NCBI GenBank assembly: GCA_016748015.1
Contig: JAAOMT010000046.1
Span: 367,687-431,686, forward strand
Length of the DNA: 64,000 bases
From: Geosiphon pyriformis
Lineage: Eukaryota > Glomeromycota > Glomeromycetes > Archaeosporales > Geosiphonaceae
Direction of reading: 5' to 3'
Positions within the stretch are counted from its first letter, which is position 1. Each line of letters begins with the position of its first letter. The notes under the pieces were generated by a model. That model was not told the DNA's origin. It did no database searches and saw only the letters and a list, made by a program, of their open reading frames with translations. Below, one piece after another: positions 1-11,164 of the stretch. The position numbers and the translations under genes are program-made.

Positions 1-2
1 AT

Positions 3-2465
3 GGTTATAAACTCAATTCTTATTTTGTCTCCAGGAGTGGTCGCTCTGAATTTCAAGCTGGGCTTTCTTTTTTTTTTGCTGCTGGGGCCTTTGTTGATGA
101 CACAATTTGGGTTGGCAGCAATCAGGCTGCTACTCAACATATTCTCAACATTGCTAGTGAATTTTTTCGAATCAATAACATTTCAATTAATAATGACAAA
201 ACTATGACCATTTCTATTAATAGCAGAATCAGCAATCAGTCTCTTTTTATCAGTGGTTCACCCATTTTTATAGCCAAAAAAGGTGAATCTTATTGGTATT
301 TTGGTATCTTTCTTTCAACTGATGGTCTTTCTAAGCCTAGTTTGGCTAAAGCACATTTGGACATTTGTTTCTTCAGCAATTTGGTTCTGAGAAAAGTGGT
401 TTCAAATAAGCAGTTTTTGTACCTGGTGTCAGCAGTTCTCTATCCCATAATCAGCTACAGGATACAGTTCAGCTTTGTTTCTGTTGGTGTGTACAACAAA
501 TGGGATACTCTGATTTGTAAGTGTTTAAAGCTTAAATCTGGTCTTCTTCTCGATTTTTTTAGTGATACAATTTACCATTCCTTCTTTTATGATTTGAAAT
601 TTTTTTCTTAGTGTCAGTCTGAAAGCAAAATTGCTTCACTTATTAGTTTTGTAAACTCCCATGGGGTTCTGAGTTAATTGTTCAGTCACAGGTCTCACAA
701 CTTGCAAGTTCTAAGTTGGCACCCCATTCATTCATTGAATTTTCCAGCTCATGTTTGTGTCAGTGCTTCTAATAATTTTTTGTCAGGTGTGGTTTGCATT
801 CTTCTTGACTGCAATTTATTCTTGGGTGGCTTTTTGGCCAGCTCTTTTTGGCTTCATAATAGGGTGCCTATGTCTGCTGTTCTGGACAAAATCTTTGTTT
901 TTCAAATTCCTGCCTTCCCTCCGATGTTATGGCATTGCCTTTGTGGATCAGCTTTGTGATTGTCATGGAGATGTCTTCAACTGGTACACCTTTAAGTAGT
1001 GGAAGAGACTGGATCCTTGTGGCCCAGTTCCTGAATGGTTCAAGCTTTTTGTTGCATTTCTCGGTGGTCCGCCCCCTCTCCTTCGGCTTTAATTGGTGTT
1101 AGTTCTCTAAACATTTGCGAGTCTAGTGATTTTGTGTCTGTCAGAGATCATCTCTCTCAAGTTGGTTCTGGTAGTTTGTCTGTTTATACAGATGGTTCTC
1201 TGAAAAATTTGGGCATGCTGGATTGTTGAGGTGGTACTGCAGCCTTTTTTGAGAACATTAATTTGGGTTTGGGTGTCAGTGTTTGTGGTTTGGTTTCATC
1301 TACTTTGGTGGAGTTGCAGGCCATTGCTTTAGCTTTGGAATGTATGCCAAAGTTATGCTCTGTTCGCTTGTTTTCAGATAGTCAAGCTGCTTTGGATGCT
1401 TGCAAATCAGAATTGGGTCTGATGTGTTCTGACTTTCACAATCAGTGTTGGGTTGAGCATTGACACATTAGGAATGTTATTTGCAGCAAAAATTTGAAAG
1501 TCAGTTGGCACAAGGTAAAGGGCCACTCTGGAATTTTGGAGAATGAATGTGCTAACAGTTTCGCTGATGCTGCTTTTCTCTCTGGTTGGTTCCTTCCTTC
1601 TTATGTGAGTGAATATTTTTTGGTGGCAAATGATGGTATAGTTTCAGGTAATTCTAGGCACTTTGTTTGGGATGTTTTTCGAGCTGTCTGTCATGTGCGT
1701 TGAAAGGTTGGTTCTGGTTCTAGCTTTCTGGTAGATGGTTTGCTTTTGGATGTCAATTGGCTCAGATCTTCCTGGGTGTGGCACCCTGACTCGCACATGG
1801 CCACAGGTTTTACCAGTAGGCACACTGCTGATTTTCGTACCTACTTTATGAAGGCTTTATACTATTGGCTTCTTATAGCAGTTCAGAAGTGTTTTTATAA
1901 TAAATGTTATCCCAGTGTTCTGTGTCTGTATTATGGGAAGGTAGAGATTTTGGATCATGTTTTTTTTTGCACAGTTAATAGCTCAGCTCATTGCCAGATT
2001 TTGAATTCCAGTATGTCATCTTGGAAAGGACTTTTGGGTCTCTCTATTTTTTCTTTGTGTGTGTTGTAGTTGTTGTCGACCTGTGCTCCAGATTTCTTGG
2101 TGTCATTAGCTCTGTTTAAGAGTTTTGTTTTTAATGGATGGTTCTCAGAGGCTGTTTCTGTTTTCTATAATCCCAAGGTTGCTGGTGTCAGAATTACCGA
2201 TTTTGCATGTTTTCTTTGTCTCGCTTTTAGAAATGACATTTGGTTGGTCTATGCTAAACATTGCGCCTTTATGGAGAAGCATGGGCTGATCCCTATGGAT
2301 GACTCAGCTCTCACCTCAATTTTTGGTTCAGCTTTAAAGTTTTCTACTGGTGTGGTTAAATTGCTTGGGATGTCTGAAGCTTTTGGGATTTGTTTTGGTT
2401 TTCGTAAACACTGTTTATTTTTTTCTGGTATAGATTCCTTAGTTTCTGTAGTTATTACAGTATAG
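3..2465 (+). pseudogene. LINE ORF2 C-terminal part: RT motif C, RNase H, Cys/His tail
   Basis: One reading frame runs from the window start to 2465, broken by in-frame stops at 612-614, 672-674, 960-962 and others. The RT catalytic motif F-V-D-D is at 90-101. RNase H follows: YTDGS near 1184, ELQAI near 1313, FSDSQA near 1373 and KGHSG near 1518, with a later Asp in FADAA. The D-E-D-D catalytic set is therefore still readable. A Cys/His-rich segment of the kind found after RNase H in these LINEs lies near 1920-1975. Stops are TAG or TGA, mostly where sister copies have Trp or Gln. No function can be expected from this copy. The first ORF-like stretch at 1-207 is another frame and is not a gene. 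Confidence 0.88.
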
Positions 2466-2474
2466 TGTTGTTCT

Positions 2475-2495
2475 GACTGGTTTGAGTGGCTGGTC
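2475..2495 (+). other. LINE 3' UTR hairpin (copy L-a)
   Basis: GACTGGTT, loop TGAGT, GGCTGGTC: an 8-bp stem (Watson-Crick plus G-U pairs) with a 5-nt loop, just after the ORF2 stop. The same hairpin occurs in five other LINE or LINE-related copies in this window. It may be the RNA element recognised by the LINE RT (inference). Confidence 0.65.
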
Positions 2496-2602
2496 ACATG
2501 TACAAAACGCATAATTCATGTCTAGTTTAGATTATTTCTTTGATGTATAGTTCTAGGTAGTGTGTGGACTTTGCTTGTTAAGCATAATAATAATAATAAT
2601 TA

Positions 2603-2975
2603 ATTTTAATAACTGTTAGTACTTTTGGCTTAAATTTGAAATGATTTTTTTGAACTTATTTTTTATTTTTTTTCTTTAATTTAGTTTTTTTTTTTGTTTT
2701 TTTTATATTATTAACTTATAATCAAAATTTTTTGTAAAAAAATTAACTTTTACAGCAAAATAACTACATATTATTAAAAAGCTTATAAACAAAATTTTTT
2801 TGTAAAAGAGTTGATTTTTATCACAAAGTAATTACACAAAATAATTGACATGAAATTGATTATTTTATTATAAATCCAATAATATATATAATTTAAAATA
2901 TAGAAAAATACTTTGAAAAAAAATTAGCTTATCAAAAATTTATCAGCTTTTATTAACAATAGAATTAACAACAAA
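2603..2975 (+). repeat. Decayed LTR fragment, family A
   Basis: This stretch between two LINE-type elements aligns by eye with the end of the family A LTR (34469-35480). Shared segments include AACTGTTAGTA near its start, the run of T-rich sequence, a TTTTTTGTAAAA segment and a CATGAAATTG segment. Most C and G positions have become T or A. It carries no ORF. The flanking LINE copies probably landed in this old LTR. Confidence 0.6.
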
Positions 2976-3085
2976 ACAATATTTTTTTTTTATTACAGTT
3001 TAACAAGTGAAGCCCAAAAGCTACCTAGAACAATACATTGAAGAATTAATTTAAACTAAGTGCTAATCATGCATTTTTTACACGT

Positions 3086-3106
3086 AACCAGTCATTTGAA
3101 CCAATC
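3086..3106 (-). other. LINE 3' UTR hairpin (copy H-1)
   Basis: On the minus strand: GATTGGTT, loop CAAAT, GACTGGTT. Eight pairs including G-U wobbles. Same position relative to the 3' end as in the full LINEs. Confidence 0.6.
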
Positions 3107-3208
3107 AAGAACACACTATGTTAATGCTACAAAAGAAAACTTACCCAGAGATAACATCTTCTAAATGACAGAAAACAAAGTTGTATTGCAAGAAACCAAA
3201 CCAACTAG

Positions 3209-5242
3209 TTACTTGGCAGTTTTAAAGGTGTTAGTTTTAACATTAACAGACTTATGCTCTCAAAAGGACATTAAGTTGGAAAACACCTCATCACCCACAA
3301 CAGACGGAAGCTTTAAATTACCAGACATATTAATGTCTTCTATGTAGCATTCTTTTTTCAAAGAAACCACTTCCCTCCCCAACTTATCAAAAGTCTTACT
3401 AAAAGAACCCATATGTACCAAAACCTCATTAATTCTAAGACCAAAAGCACTACTTAAAACCAAATCACTATTAATAAACTGTTCAAAAGTTGTAACCAAA
3501 GAGCCAATAGGCTTAACAATAGACTCAACCAAAGCAGAAAACTTAGTTAAATCAGATTCTAAAGAAGACAGATAAGACAGCACTAAAGAATTACCAACAA
3601 CAACTGGAGAAGAGACAAGAGGTGACACAGATGCAAACTTAGAGAAGCTCAAGAGAACAGAAGCCTTAGCATAAAACTTAGGACCAACAAAGCATGGTGT
3701 AAACACTTTGGAAAACTTGGGAAGGGCTGGTGGAGAAATCTTACAGTCCGCAGTCAGATGGCCCAGCTCTTAACACTTGAAACAATGCCAACAACCAGGA
3801 GTTTTCTACCAAATATGGCATTTCTTCAGTGTACCAGTTTTAACAATAGCAGAGTCCAAATCAGTTTGAGAACCAAATGTAATCAGAGCAAACCGGGAAT
3901 GACAACCAGATTCAGGAGAATGAGGAATAAAACATGTTTGACCACCAACTTAAGAAATCATATTACTAATTTCAAAAGCTGTGCATCCAGAAGGAAAATT
4001 GACCAACTTGGCTTTAAACTTATCACAAGACAAAATAGTCTCATTTTAATTCACCAAAGGGAGGATTCTAACATTATCTTTGCTCACTAAGACTAACCAA
4101 TAATTCAAAACAGACATAGCAGAGTCCAACTTCTCAAAATAAACCACCACATACTGCCAAACACCAACAGGCTTTAGCACAACACAGGTGACACTACCAA
4201 ACACACTGAAAGCTGTCTTAATGTCAGCAGCAGACACACCCAAGAGCATATCACGCAGCACAACAGCAGCAGAAGGGGAACTAGACTCAGAAACTACCAA
4301 AGACTTGGCAATTTTGAGAGTGGCCAAGTGTACAAAACTTGTAAGCTCAACCAAAAATGCAGCTTTTAAAGACATTTAAAAAGCAAATTCTACACAAAAC
4401 AGCTTTATATTGTCTTTTGACACTGATTTTGCACCTAAAAAACCATGTACTAACTGAAAAACAGTCTTAACATGAGCCAATTTAATCTTAAAAGTAGCAT
4501 CAGGCACCAGAGTGGAGGCCATCCATCCAGCAAATCTTTGACAACTAGTAATAGTTTCTCAAGCACCACCAGAAGTAGCACCAGAAACTAGAGGAGGAGA
4601 TAATTCAGCTTCCATTTGATCAGCCCAGTTCTCAAAAACAGGTGACCCAACAGGAAGAAATTGTTTTGCTTCTAAAACCAATAATGATCTACTAGAAGAC
4701 ACCACATTTGGCAACACAGCCAGTAAATAATCTTGGCCCATCTTGGATAATGTACTGGATAATACTATAGAGATTTTATTTAAAATCTCATTGGGAACCA
4801 CAAAGGGGTTTGGTGTAACAATAGCAGAGACAAGTGACTACTCTCACTTTTCTGAACTTTTGGTTTTTTTAACCATTTTTTTTGAAGAAGTAGTACTAGC
4901 AGCACCAAAAAGTGAATCTATGGAGGAAAAAACCAGCTTATTTACTGGTTTATTATTAAAAATTTTTGGGCTCTTAGTTAGAGTGGAGGCAATACTGGGA
5001 CTAATCCAAATGTGTTTCTTTAAGAGAACTTTGACTGGTGAGAAACCAGCCAAAGATAATGAAGATGCTTTAGTGGCTACCAAAGGCAGCTTTTTACAAT
5101 TACTGGATAAAGAGAAGGCTTCTAAAACATTCTGTCTAGTTGCTTCTATAACAGAAAAAGCTCCTCTGGTTGAAATTTTATTAGATATCTCAGGACAGAT
5201 ATCAGGTACAGCTTTTTTACTCTTTGCTCTGGTTGTGGTCAT
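3209..5242 (-). pseudogene. H-1 ORF1: RRM-like and CCHC RNA-binding protein, broken
   Basis: A single frame of 678 codons starts at ATG (5242) and ends with Lys-Thr-Ala-Lys-stop at 3209. It is interrupted by several premature stops, for example just after the KKTKSSEK segment near 4842 and in the knuckle. Residues 1-135 are basic and Ser/Thr rich. A segment near 4300-4060 resembles an RRM (hydrophobic strands around LLGVSAADIKTAFSVFG). A zinc knuckle, C-X2-C-X4-H-X4-C, lies at about 3741-3778 with an in-frame TAA inside it. The C-terminal third is predicted helical. LINE ORF1 proteins bind element RNA and act as chaperones, so the same role is likely here. This copy is dead. Confidence 0.75.
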
Positions 5243-5272
5243 AAAATTAAGGAGACAAAGAGTTTTTTCTTC

Positions 5273-5879
5273 ATTTAAACAATATTAATAATAACAACAA
5301 AAAAAGTAAAAAAATTTTTGATAACAATAATTTTAAAAAAGTTCTGATTTTATTATAAATATAAATACAATTTTTAAAAGAATTTAGATAATACTATTAA
5401 GAGTATAATAATATAATAATTCTAAAGATAAAATAATTTATGGTTTTTTTATAAAAATAAAACTATTTTTTTGAGTATTTTTGTTAAAGTTTAAGTTAAT
5501 AAGTTAAGTTAAATTGTTTTTATAGTAAGTAAAAATTTATTTTAATATATTTATAGATTTTTGTATAAATTTTTTCTAGTGTATTTACAAAATTATAAAA
5601 TTAATAATAATTAGTGTGTTTTTAAAATGCTTTATAAAAATTGGTTTTTACAGATTTTGGGTTAATTGTTTTTTTTAAATTGTATTTAATTTTCTTATTA
5701 ATATAAAAATTAAAAACTAATTTTAAAAAAAAATAATTGGTAATTAATTTTAAGTCTTTTTAAAAACATTTGTATAATAGTATTATAAATTTTAAATGGT
5801 TGGTTTTTGTAAATTTAAATTTTGTTATTTTTGTTAATTAGTATAATAATACTTTTGTTTTTTGTGAATTATATTTTAC
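5273..5879. other. AT-rich stretch without recognisable gene
   Basis: Almost only A and T, with no ORF of note and no alignment I could make by eye. Probably heavily decayed transposon DNA. Confidence 0.5.
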
Positions 5880-6660
5880 AAAGTGCACTAAGTAATTTTT
5901 AGAATTATAAAATTTTTTATAACTTAATGCTTAGTATAATTTAATAATAAATTTAAAAGTTTTTTTAAAGATTTTAAGTTGGAGTTTTTTGTACAATAAA
6001 CAAAAATTCAATATAATAATTAATAACACTTAATGTCTAACTTTTTTAGCATATTAATCAGTTTATTTTAGTGTTTTTTACTTTTTTATTAAGCAATTTT
6101 AGTTTTTTTAACTATTTTTTTAGTGTTTTTATTAAACAATTTTTGATATTATAATCTTAATACTTTTAATTAATTAATTAATAATCATAAAACAAAACAA
6201 AGAAAAAATAAAAATAAAAATAAAAATAAAATATAAATTAATATTTTATTAATAGCTATAACTAAGAACTATTGTTTCAATATTATTAATAATAGTATAT
6301 TAATATTATTGGTATTAATAACAAAATAATTGAATTTTAATAAAATAAGTCGAAATTTATAAAGTTGTGTTTAGATAATATGCTGTAATAATTATTTAAA
6401 TTAATAATAGTTTTAGTATCTATTGTTTAATTATAAAAATTTATTTGTAAAGATAAAATTAGACTTGTTTTAATTAAATTTGTTTTTAATACTTTTATTA
6501 TATATACATAAATTTTTATAATATAAAATTTTTGAAATTCTACAATTTTTTTAAGTTATTATTAAAATTTTTAGAATTTTTATTAGTATTTTTAGAATTT
6601 TTAATATTATATATTTTAATAATTTTATACTTTGTTAAATTATAAATTAATAAAAAAAAT
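5880..6660 (-). repeat. Very decayed solo LTR, family B, reverse orientation
   Basis: The segment GAGTTTTTTGTACAATAAAC near 5985 and the region 6150-6330 align with the reverse complement of the family B LTR and with the solo LTR at 8753-9520. The part at 6520-6600 matches the C-subfamily repeat (ATTCTACAATTTTTT). Almost all C and G are lost. No internal coding sequence is attached, so it is probably a solo LTR. Ends are approximate. Confidence 0.55.
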
Positions 6661-7451
6661 ATAGTTATTAAATTAAAAAATTCATATTATTTTGTTAAAA
6701 TAAAAAAAATTAATACAATACAAATATGTTTTATTAATAATATTATGAATTAAAATAATAAATTAATGAATAACAAAAAAAATAAGATTATATAATAATA
6801 AAATTAATTAAAAAGTAATTTAATTTTAAGATACAAATTAAATTAATAAAAATTTAATATGTAAAATTATTTTTATAAATATTTCAATTATTTTTTTTCA
6901 AAAGTAATAAAAAAATCTAAAAGTACAAAAATATTTCATATTGTTAATAAAAATAATACATTAATATAATTTTATATTTTATATTAGTACTTTTAAAATT
7001 TAATATTAAATAATTGTATTTTTTAAGAAATATTTATTTAATAATTTTTTAAAATTAACAATTATACAACTTAGAAAAAAAATATATAAATACTAAAAAG
7101 TAATTTTTTTATTTACAAATATTTAGATATTTAAAAAAAATTAAGAAAAAAAATAAACAATATAGAAAAATTAAATATTTAAAAATAATTTTGATTTTTT
7201 TATGTTTTTTTATAGTTAAAAAATTTATTACTTATATAACTATTTAAAATAGTCAATAATTAAGTTAATAGTTAGATTATTGTTTAGATTAATAATCAAA
7301 TTAATAATTAAATCAATAATTAAATCAATAAACAAATTAATAACCAAATTATTAAAAATAAAATTTCTTTCTCTTATATCCAAAAACTCTTAAAAAGTAC
7401 ACTTATTGGATAGAAATTTTAATTATTTAGTACAATAAATCTAAACTTTTT
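6661..7451. other. AT-rich stretch; degenerate short tandem repeat at its end
   Basis: No ORF of note. Between about 7255 and 7345 a degenerate unit of about 12-15 bp (AATTAATAATTAAATC-like) recurs several times. Origin unknown; possibly decayed LTR sequence. Confidence 0.4.
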
Positions 7452-7889
7452 TTGCTTGATTATAAGATTATTATTGGTTTTAGTATTATTATTATAGAAA
7501 ATTTTATTAAGAAGTCTATCAAAAATTCCAGTTTTAGCAGCAATAGTGAACAAGTACTTTTTAGAAAAAAGAGGAAAAATAGTGCTTTAAAAGACAGTAT
7601 TAATGACAAGATAGTTTTTCTTAATGTTTTAAGTAGTTGCTCTTAAAGCTCTAAGACTGGTAATATTATTAAGTCTAATAGTATTGATATGGAAAAGAAG
7701 TATTTAGTAAAAAAACCAGTATTAATTATAGTAAAAGAAATATCTTTAATAGGAAGGACTTCAACTAATACTAAAAAGTTCATAAATAAAAACTAAACAA
7801 GTATTAGAAACATCTTTAAGTAAAATCAATTTTTTGAGTAATAATAATAATAATATTTTATTAAATGCTCTGCTTTCTTTTTTTTTTCT

Positions 7890-8752
7890 TTGAAAAATTT
7901 GGTTAATGGTTTTATTAGAAAATCATTTATTTTGGATATTAGTCTAAATAATGTTGTTAAAAAGTCTTCTTTAGACAAATTTACAATAGTTAAAAAATTA
8001 TTTTCCAAACTCAATGGTTTTGAAAGAATGTTTATTACTTCAAAATTTGTTAAGATTATTAAAACAACATTTATTTTAGAATCAAGTTTGGCACAGATTT
8101 TTGATAAGATTAAAGATATAAAAATTTTGGTAAATACTAATCTTAAAAAATCTGCTGAACATTAAGATTGGGCTGTAGTAGTTAAAAAAATTCCAATTGA
8201 GATATTGGCTAAAACCGTATGTATTGTACTGTTTGAGTTTAGATTAATTAAGTCAATTATAATACAATTGGTAGGATTGTAACAGAAGACTGTAATAAAA
8301 TTTGAGCAGTCTAATTATGTTAATTTGGTCACAGCAAAATAATCTATTCTGATCAAAAAAAATGCTATACAAGTTGCTAAAGCCAATTTAAACAAAAAAA
8401 TATAGGATGTACAAGATTGTTATAAAGCATTATTCTATATACTGCTAATGGAAACTAATGCTCATAATATTTGAGACTTTATTGGGTTAATAAGTAGAAA
8501 AACATGTGCAATTAATTATTATCCAGTTATATATATCCAAATTAGATATGTAGTCATTTGTTTTGATTTTGTTAAGTCTTTAAATATTGTTATAAAAATT
8601 TCACTAGTATTAAAAAATGCAAATTTATACTGATTTTATTTGAATTTTGCCAAGTATACAAAATATGAAAATTTAAAACATATTTTATTGGATTGTATTA
8701 TAGATAGAAAAGTTCTTTCTGATGATCTGTCTTATAAGATTTTTTTAGATGC
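7890..8752 (+). pseudogene. LINE ORF1 remnant (L-b), part 1
   Basis: The frame containing 7890-8165 matches the ORF1 of the copy at 55983-62809. Matching segments are a KKSSLDKFTIVKKLFSKLNG block, a VNTNLKK block and, after a stop at 8163, a VVVKKIPIEI block that begins the RRM-like region. Many in-frame stops follow up to the solo LTR at 8753. The N-terminal part (7452-7850) is too decayed to align with confidence; a small open stretch at 7452-7646 is in the same frame. Dead copy. Confidence 0.6.
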
Positions 8753-9520
8753 TGTTACAGATAATTATTTGGAGTTTCAAATCAAATAACAAACCCATAA
8801 TTTGGTGCTTAATAGCTGATTTTATTGGTAATATCTGAAGGTTTTGGTTGAGTTTTTTGTATAATAGACAGAAATTCAAGTGTTGTTTTATCTGTAGCTT
8901 TCCAGAATTGCAATTCCATCAAATTTTTTCTTCAATATGGTGGCCAGTTTATTCTGGCAGTTGTGCCTTTTTGATAAGTTATTCTCAATCTTTGAGTGTT
9001 CTACTCTTGTTTTATGGGTCTTTTATTAGGTTATCCTTGATGTTAATAACTTAGAACTTAATTTTTAATCAATTAATATACAATAATAAACAACAATAAA
9101 CAAAAGTGAAAGAAAATAAAGAAATAAGCCAAGGCAAAAAAGAGTTAATATTCTGTAAATAGCTGTAATCAAGAGTTATTATTCCAATATAATCAAGTAT
9201 TAAATACTATCAATATGAAGTATTGATAGTGGAAAGAGTAATTTAGATGGTAAATAATTATTTATTGATATTGATAATTCTAACTAAGATGTTATTACTG
9301 AGAAATTTAGTATCAATTCTGTTTTTTTTATTTCTAATGCTCTTGCTATATATACATAATTTGGGTTTTACAAAATTACTTACATTTTTGAGTAATGTGC
9401 TATACTTTTTCAAGCAATGCTTATATTGTTAAGCAATATGCTTATGTGTTAGCTACTATTTGCTTATTGGTCTATCTGTTTTTTCTACTATTTTCTTGTA
9501 TGTTTTTTCTATGAGTAACA
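8753..9520 (-). repeat. Solo LTR, family B, reverse orientation
   Basis: It starts TGTTACAGATAATTA and ends ATGAGTAACA, which is the reverse complement of the family B LTR that begins TGTTACTCAT and ends CTGTAACA. It contains the inverted-repeat hairpin (about 9207-9231) and remnants of the palindromic U3 repeats (9390-9470). Flanks are ATGC (8749-8752) and ATGT (9521-9524), a 4-bp target duplication with one C to T change. It interrupts the ORF1 of L-b. The 768-bp length fits loss of the internal region by LTR-LTR recombination. Confidence 0.8.
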
Positions 9521-10062
9521 ATGTCGATAAAAGCAGACTTGCTGCCATTTATGTTAAGTATTTAGCATCTGTTACTTGTTTTGTCTTTTTTAATAATTTT
9601 TGAATTAAGATTGTTAATAAAACTTTGTTTTTTTTTTTATGTAAAATAATTCAGCAAATTTTGGCTCCTCTTTGGAAATAAAGTTTCTTTTACTTATGCC
9701 AGTAAAATTAAATAATAAGTTAGCTGCTTTTGAACACAGTCTTGTTAGTTTTATAAAACAAGTTAATAAGCTAACTAAGAGGTTAAATATACTCAAATTA
9801 ATAGTTTTTTAGCTTAATTCTAGATGTTAGCTATTAATAATCTTTTTATTACAAAATTAAAAGATGAATACAATAATAAGTAAGGGTTTGAATATAACCA
9901 CTTGTAATAAAACTGTAGCAGAAGCAGTATCTTTAGATTTTTCAGTAGTTTATAAGTTAGAAAACAGTTTAAAGTGTCTTTTAGATACAGTTTTAGACTT
10001 TTTAACCAAGATAGACAAATTTGGTTTGGTTTTGAAATCTTTTTTATCTTAATAACCAGCAA
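9521..10062 (+). pseudogene. LINE ORF1 remnant (L-b), part 2
   Basis: This continues ORF1 beyond the solo LTR. The segment at 9720-9800 matches the ORF1 region around LEHSLELLTDQVSGI of the copy at 55983-62809. The last open stretch, 9864-10052, ends in LDFLTKIDKFGLVLKSFLS, the equivalent of the ORF1 C-terminal helix. Stops are frequent. ORF1 therefore spans about 2 kb once the LTR is removed. Confidence 0.55.
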
Positions 10063-10099
10063 TAATAGTAACTGAATTTTTTATTTTTTGCATTAATTG

Positions 10100-10806
10100 G
10101 TTTTGTATAATATCAGTCTGGCACCCAAATTCTCATATGTGTGCTGGTTTTATTAACAAGGTGTTTTCAGATTTGTGCACATATTTTATAAAGACTATAC
10201 ATAAAAAATTATTGGTTACTGTTAAAAAGAAACTTTATAATAGAAGTTATTCTAAGTTTTGTGTCTAATATATAATAAAATAGAATTTTCTGATCATGTT
10301 TTTATTTGTTTGAGTAATGCTAACTCTTATGGAAATATAGTTTAAAAGATAGTTTTTTGTTAAAAAGCTTTGGTTAGTACTGGTATACTTCTGGTTTTAG
10401 TAGTTATTTGTGATTTTTAGTCGAGTTTGTCAAATGTTAAATTGTATAAACTTTTTGGTAAAGATTTTGTTTTGAAATTCTGGTATAAAAAGGCAGTAGT
10501 AGTTTTTAAGAATAAAAAAAAGACTGCTTTAATAGTGGTTGACTTTGTTTGTAAATTTGTTGAATAATATAAGACAGTAATATAAACTTTTAGATTTAAG
10601 TTTAGAGTAAATATAAAATATAGCAGCTTGATTTGTGATTTAGATATAGTTTTAAAGCTGTCAAACTTCTTATTATTTTAGTTATCAAATAGTATGATTT
10701 GTTTGTTTGGAGTTAATAAGACATTTGCAGTTAGTTTTGGTTTTTATAAGCCTTGTTTGTTTTTTTTAAGCTTAAGTAGTAATGTTTTGGTTCAAATAAG
10801 TATATA
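10100..10806 (+). pseudogene. LINE ORF2 C-terminal tail remnant (L-b)
   Basis: A segment reading VWHPNSHMCAGF (near 10120) matches VWHPDSHMATGF at 1770-1805 of L-a, followed by the degraded Cys/His segment and the C-terminal region. It directly follows ORF1, so most of ORF2 is deleted. Stops are numerous. Confidence 0.65.
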
Positions 10807-10816
10807 ATATGATCTT

Positions 10817-10837
10817 AATTGATTTGAATAATCAGTT
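10817..10837 (+). other. LINE 3' UTR hairpin (copy L-b)
   Basis: AATTGATT, loop TGAAT, AATCAGTT. Eight pairs survive although the copy is very decayed and both arms have changed relative to other copies. Confidence 0.6.
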
Positions 10838-10950
10838 ATATATAGAAAACACATGAATTACATCTAGTTAGAAACTTTTAGTTTGTTTCTGTGTACTAGT
10901 TAATAATGAGACTATACTTATTAAATCAAATAATTAAATTAAATTATTAA

Positions 10951-11164
10951 TTAAATTAATAATTACTTTCTAAAAATAAAGTAGTTAAGTTTATAGTTAA
11001 TATATATAATAATTAATAAAAATTATAGTTTTTAATTATAAAATATTAAATATTACAAATTAATAAAATAAAATCTGTTTTAAAAACCAACTTTTTTTAT
11101 AATTAATATTATTTTAAAATTTACAAATTTTAATTTATATTTTAAAATAGATTAATTAATTTTA
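10951..11164. other. AT-rich spacer
   Basis: No ORF or recognisable repeat seen. Confidence 0.4.

Larger units (their letters stand above)
1..2602 (+). mobile_element. LINE (copy L-a), 3' portion, cut by window start
   Basis: This is the downstream part of a non-LTR retrotransposon. It holds the end of the RT domain, RNase H, a Cys/His segment, a 3' UTR and a 3' tail of repeated TAA units (about 2584-2602). A reiterated 3' tail without LTRs is typical of LINE retrotransposition by target-primed reverse transcription. The 5' part lies outside the window. Homologous layout is seen in the minus-strand copy at 55983-62809. RT plus RNase H plus a Cys/His tail suggests the I/Tad group of LINEs (inference). 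Confidence 0.9.
2976..5272 (-). mobile_element. H-1: ORF1-only LINE-related element
   Basis: A compact element of about 2.3 kb. On the minus strand it reads a short 5' UTR (5272-5243), one long ORF1 (5242-3209), a 3' UTR with the shared LINE hairpin (3086-3106) and an A-rich tail near 2985. No endonuclease or RT sequence lies between ORF1 and the 3' UTR. H-3 (53828-55625) has the same ORF1-to-3' UTR junction, so this is a family architecture rather than a one-off deletion. It resembles the relationship of mammalian HAL1 to L1. It must be mobilised in trans if it moves at all (inference). Confidence 0.75.
7452..10950 (+). mobile_element. LINE copy L-b, internally deleted, with inserted solo LTR
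   Basis: ORF1 homology runs to 8752, is broken by a solo LTR (8753-9520), resumes at 9521 and ends near 10062. It then passes directly into the extreme C-terminal part of ORF2 (10100-10806). The endonuclease, RT and RNase H, about 3 kb in other copies, are missing. The 3' UTR with the common hairpin (10817-10837) follows. The junction differs from that of the H elements, which have no ORF2 remnant. Strongly AT-shifted and full of stops. Confidence 0.7.

Noticed and set aside
6190-6240. AAAATA-type tandem repeat as a regulatory element
   Set aside because: Simple low-complexity sequence inside a decayed LTR; expected from composition.
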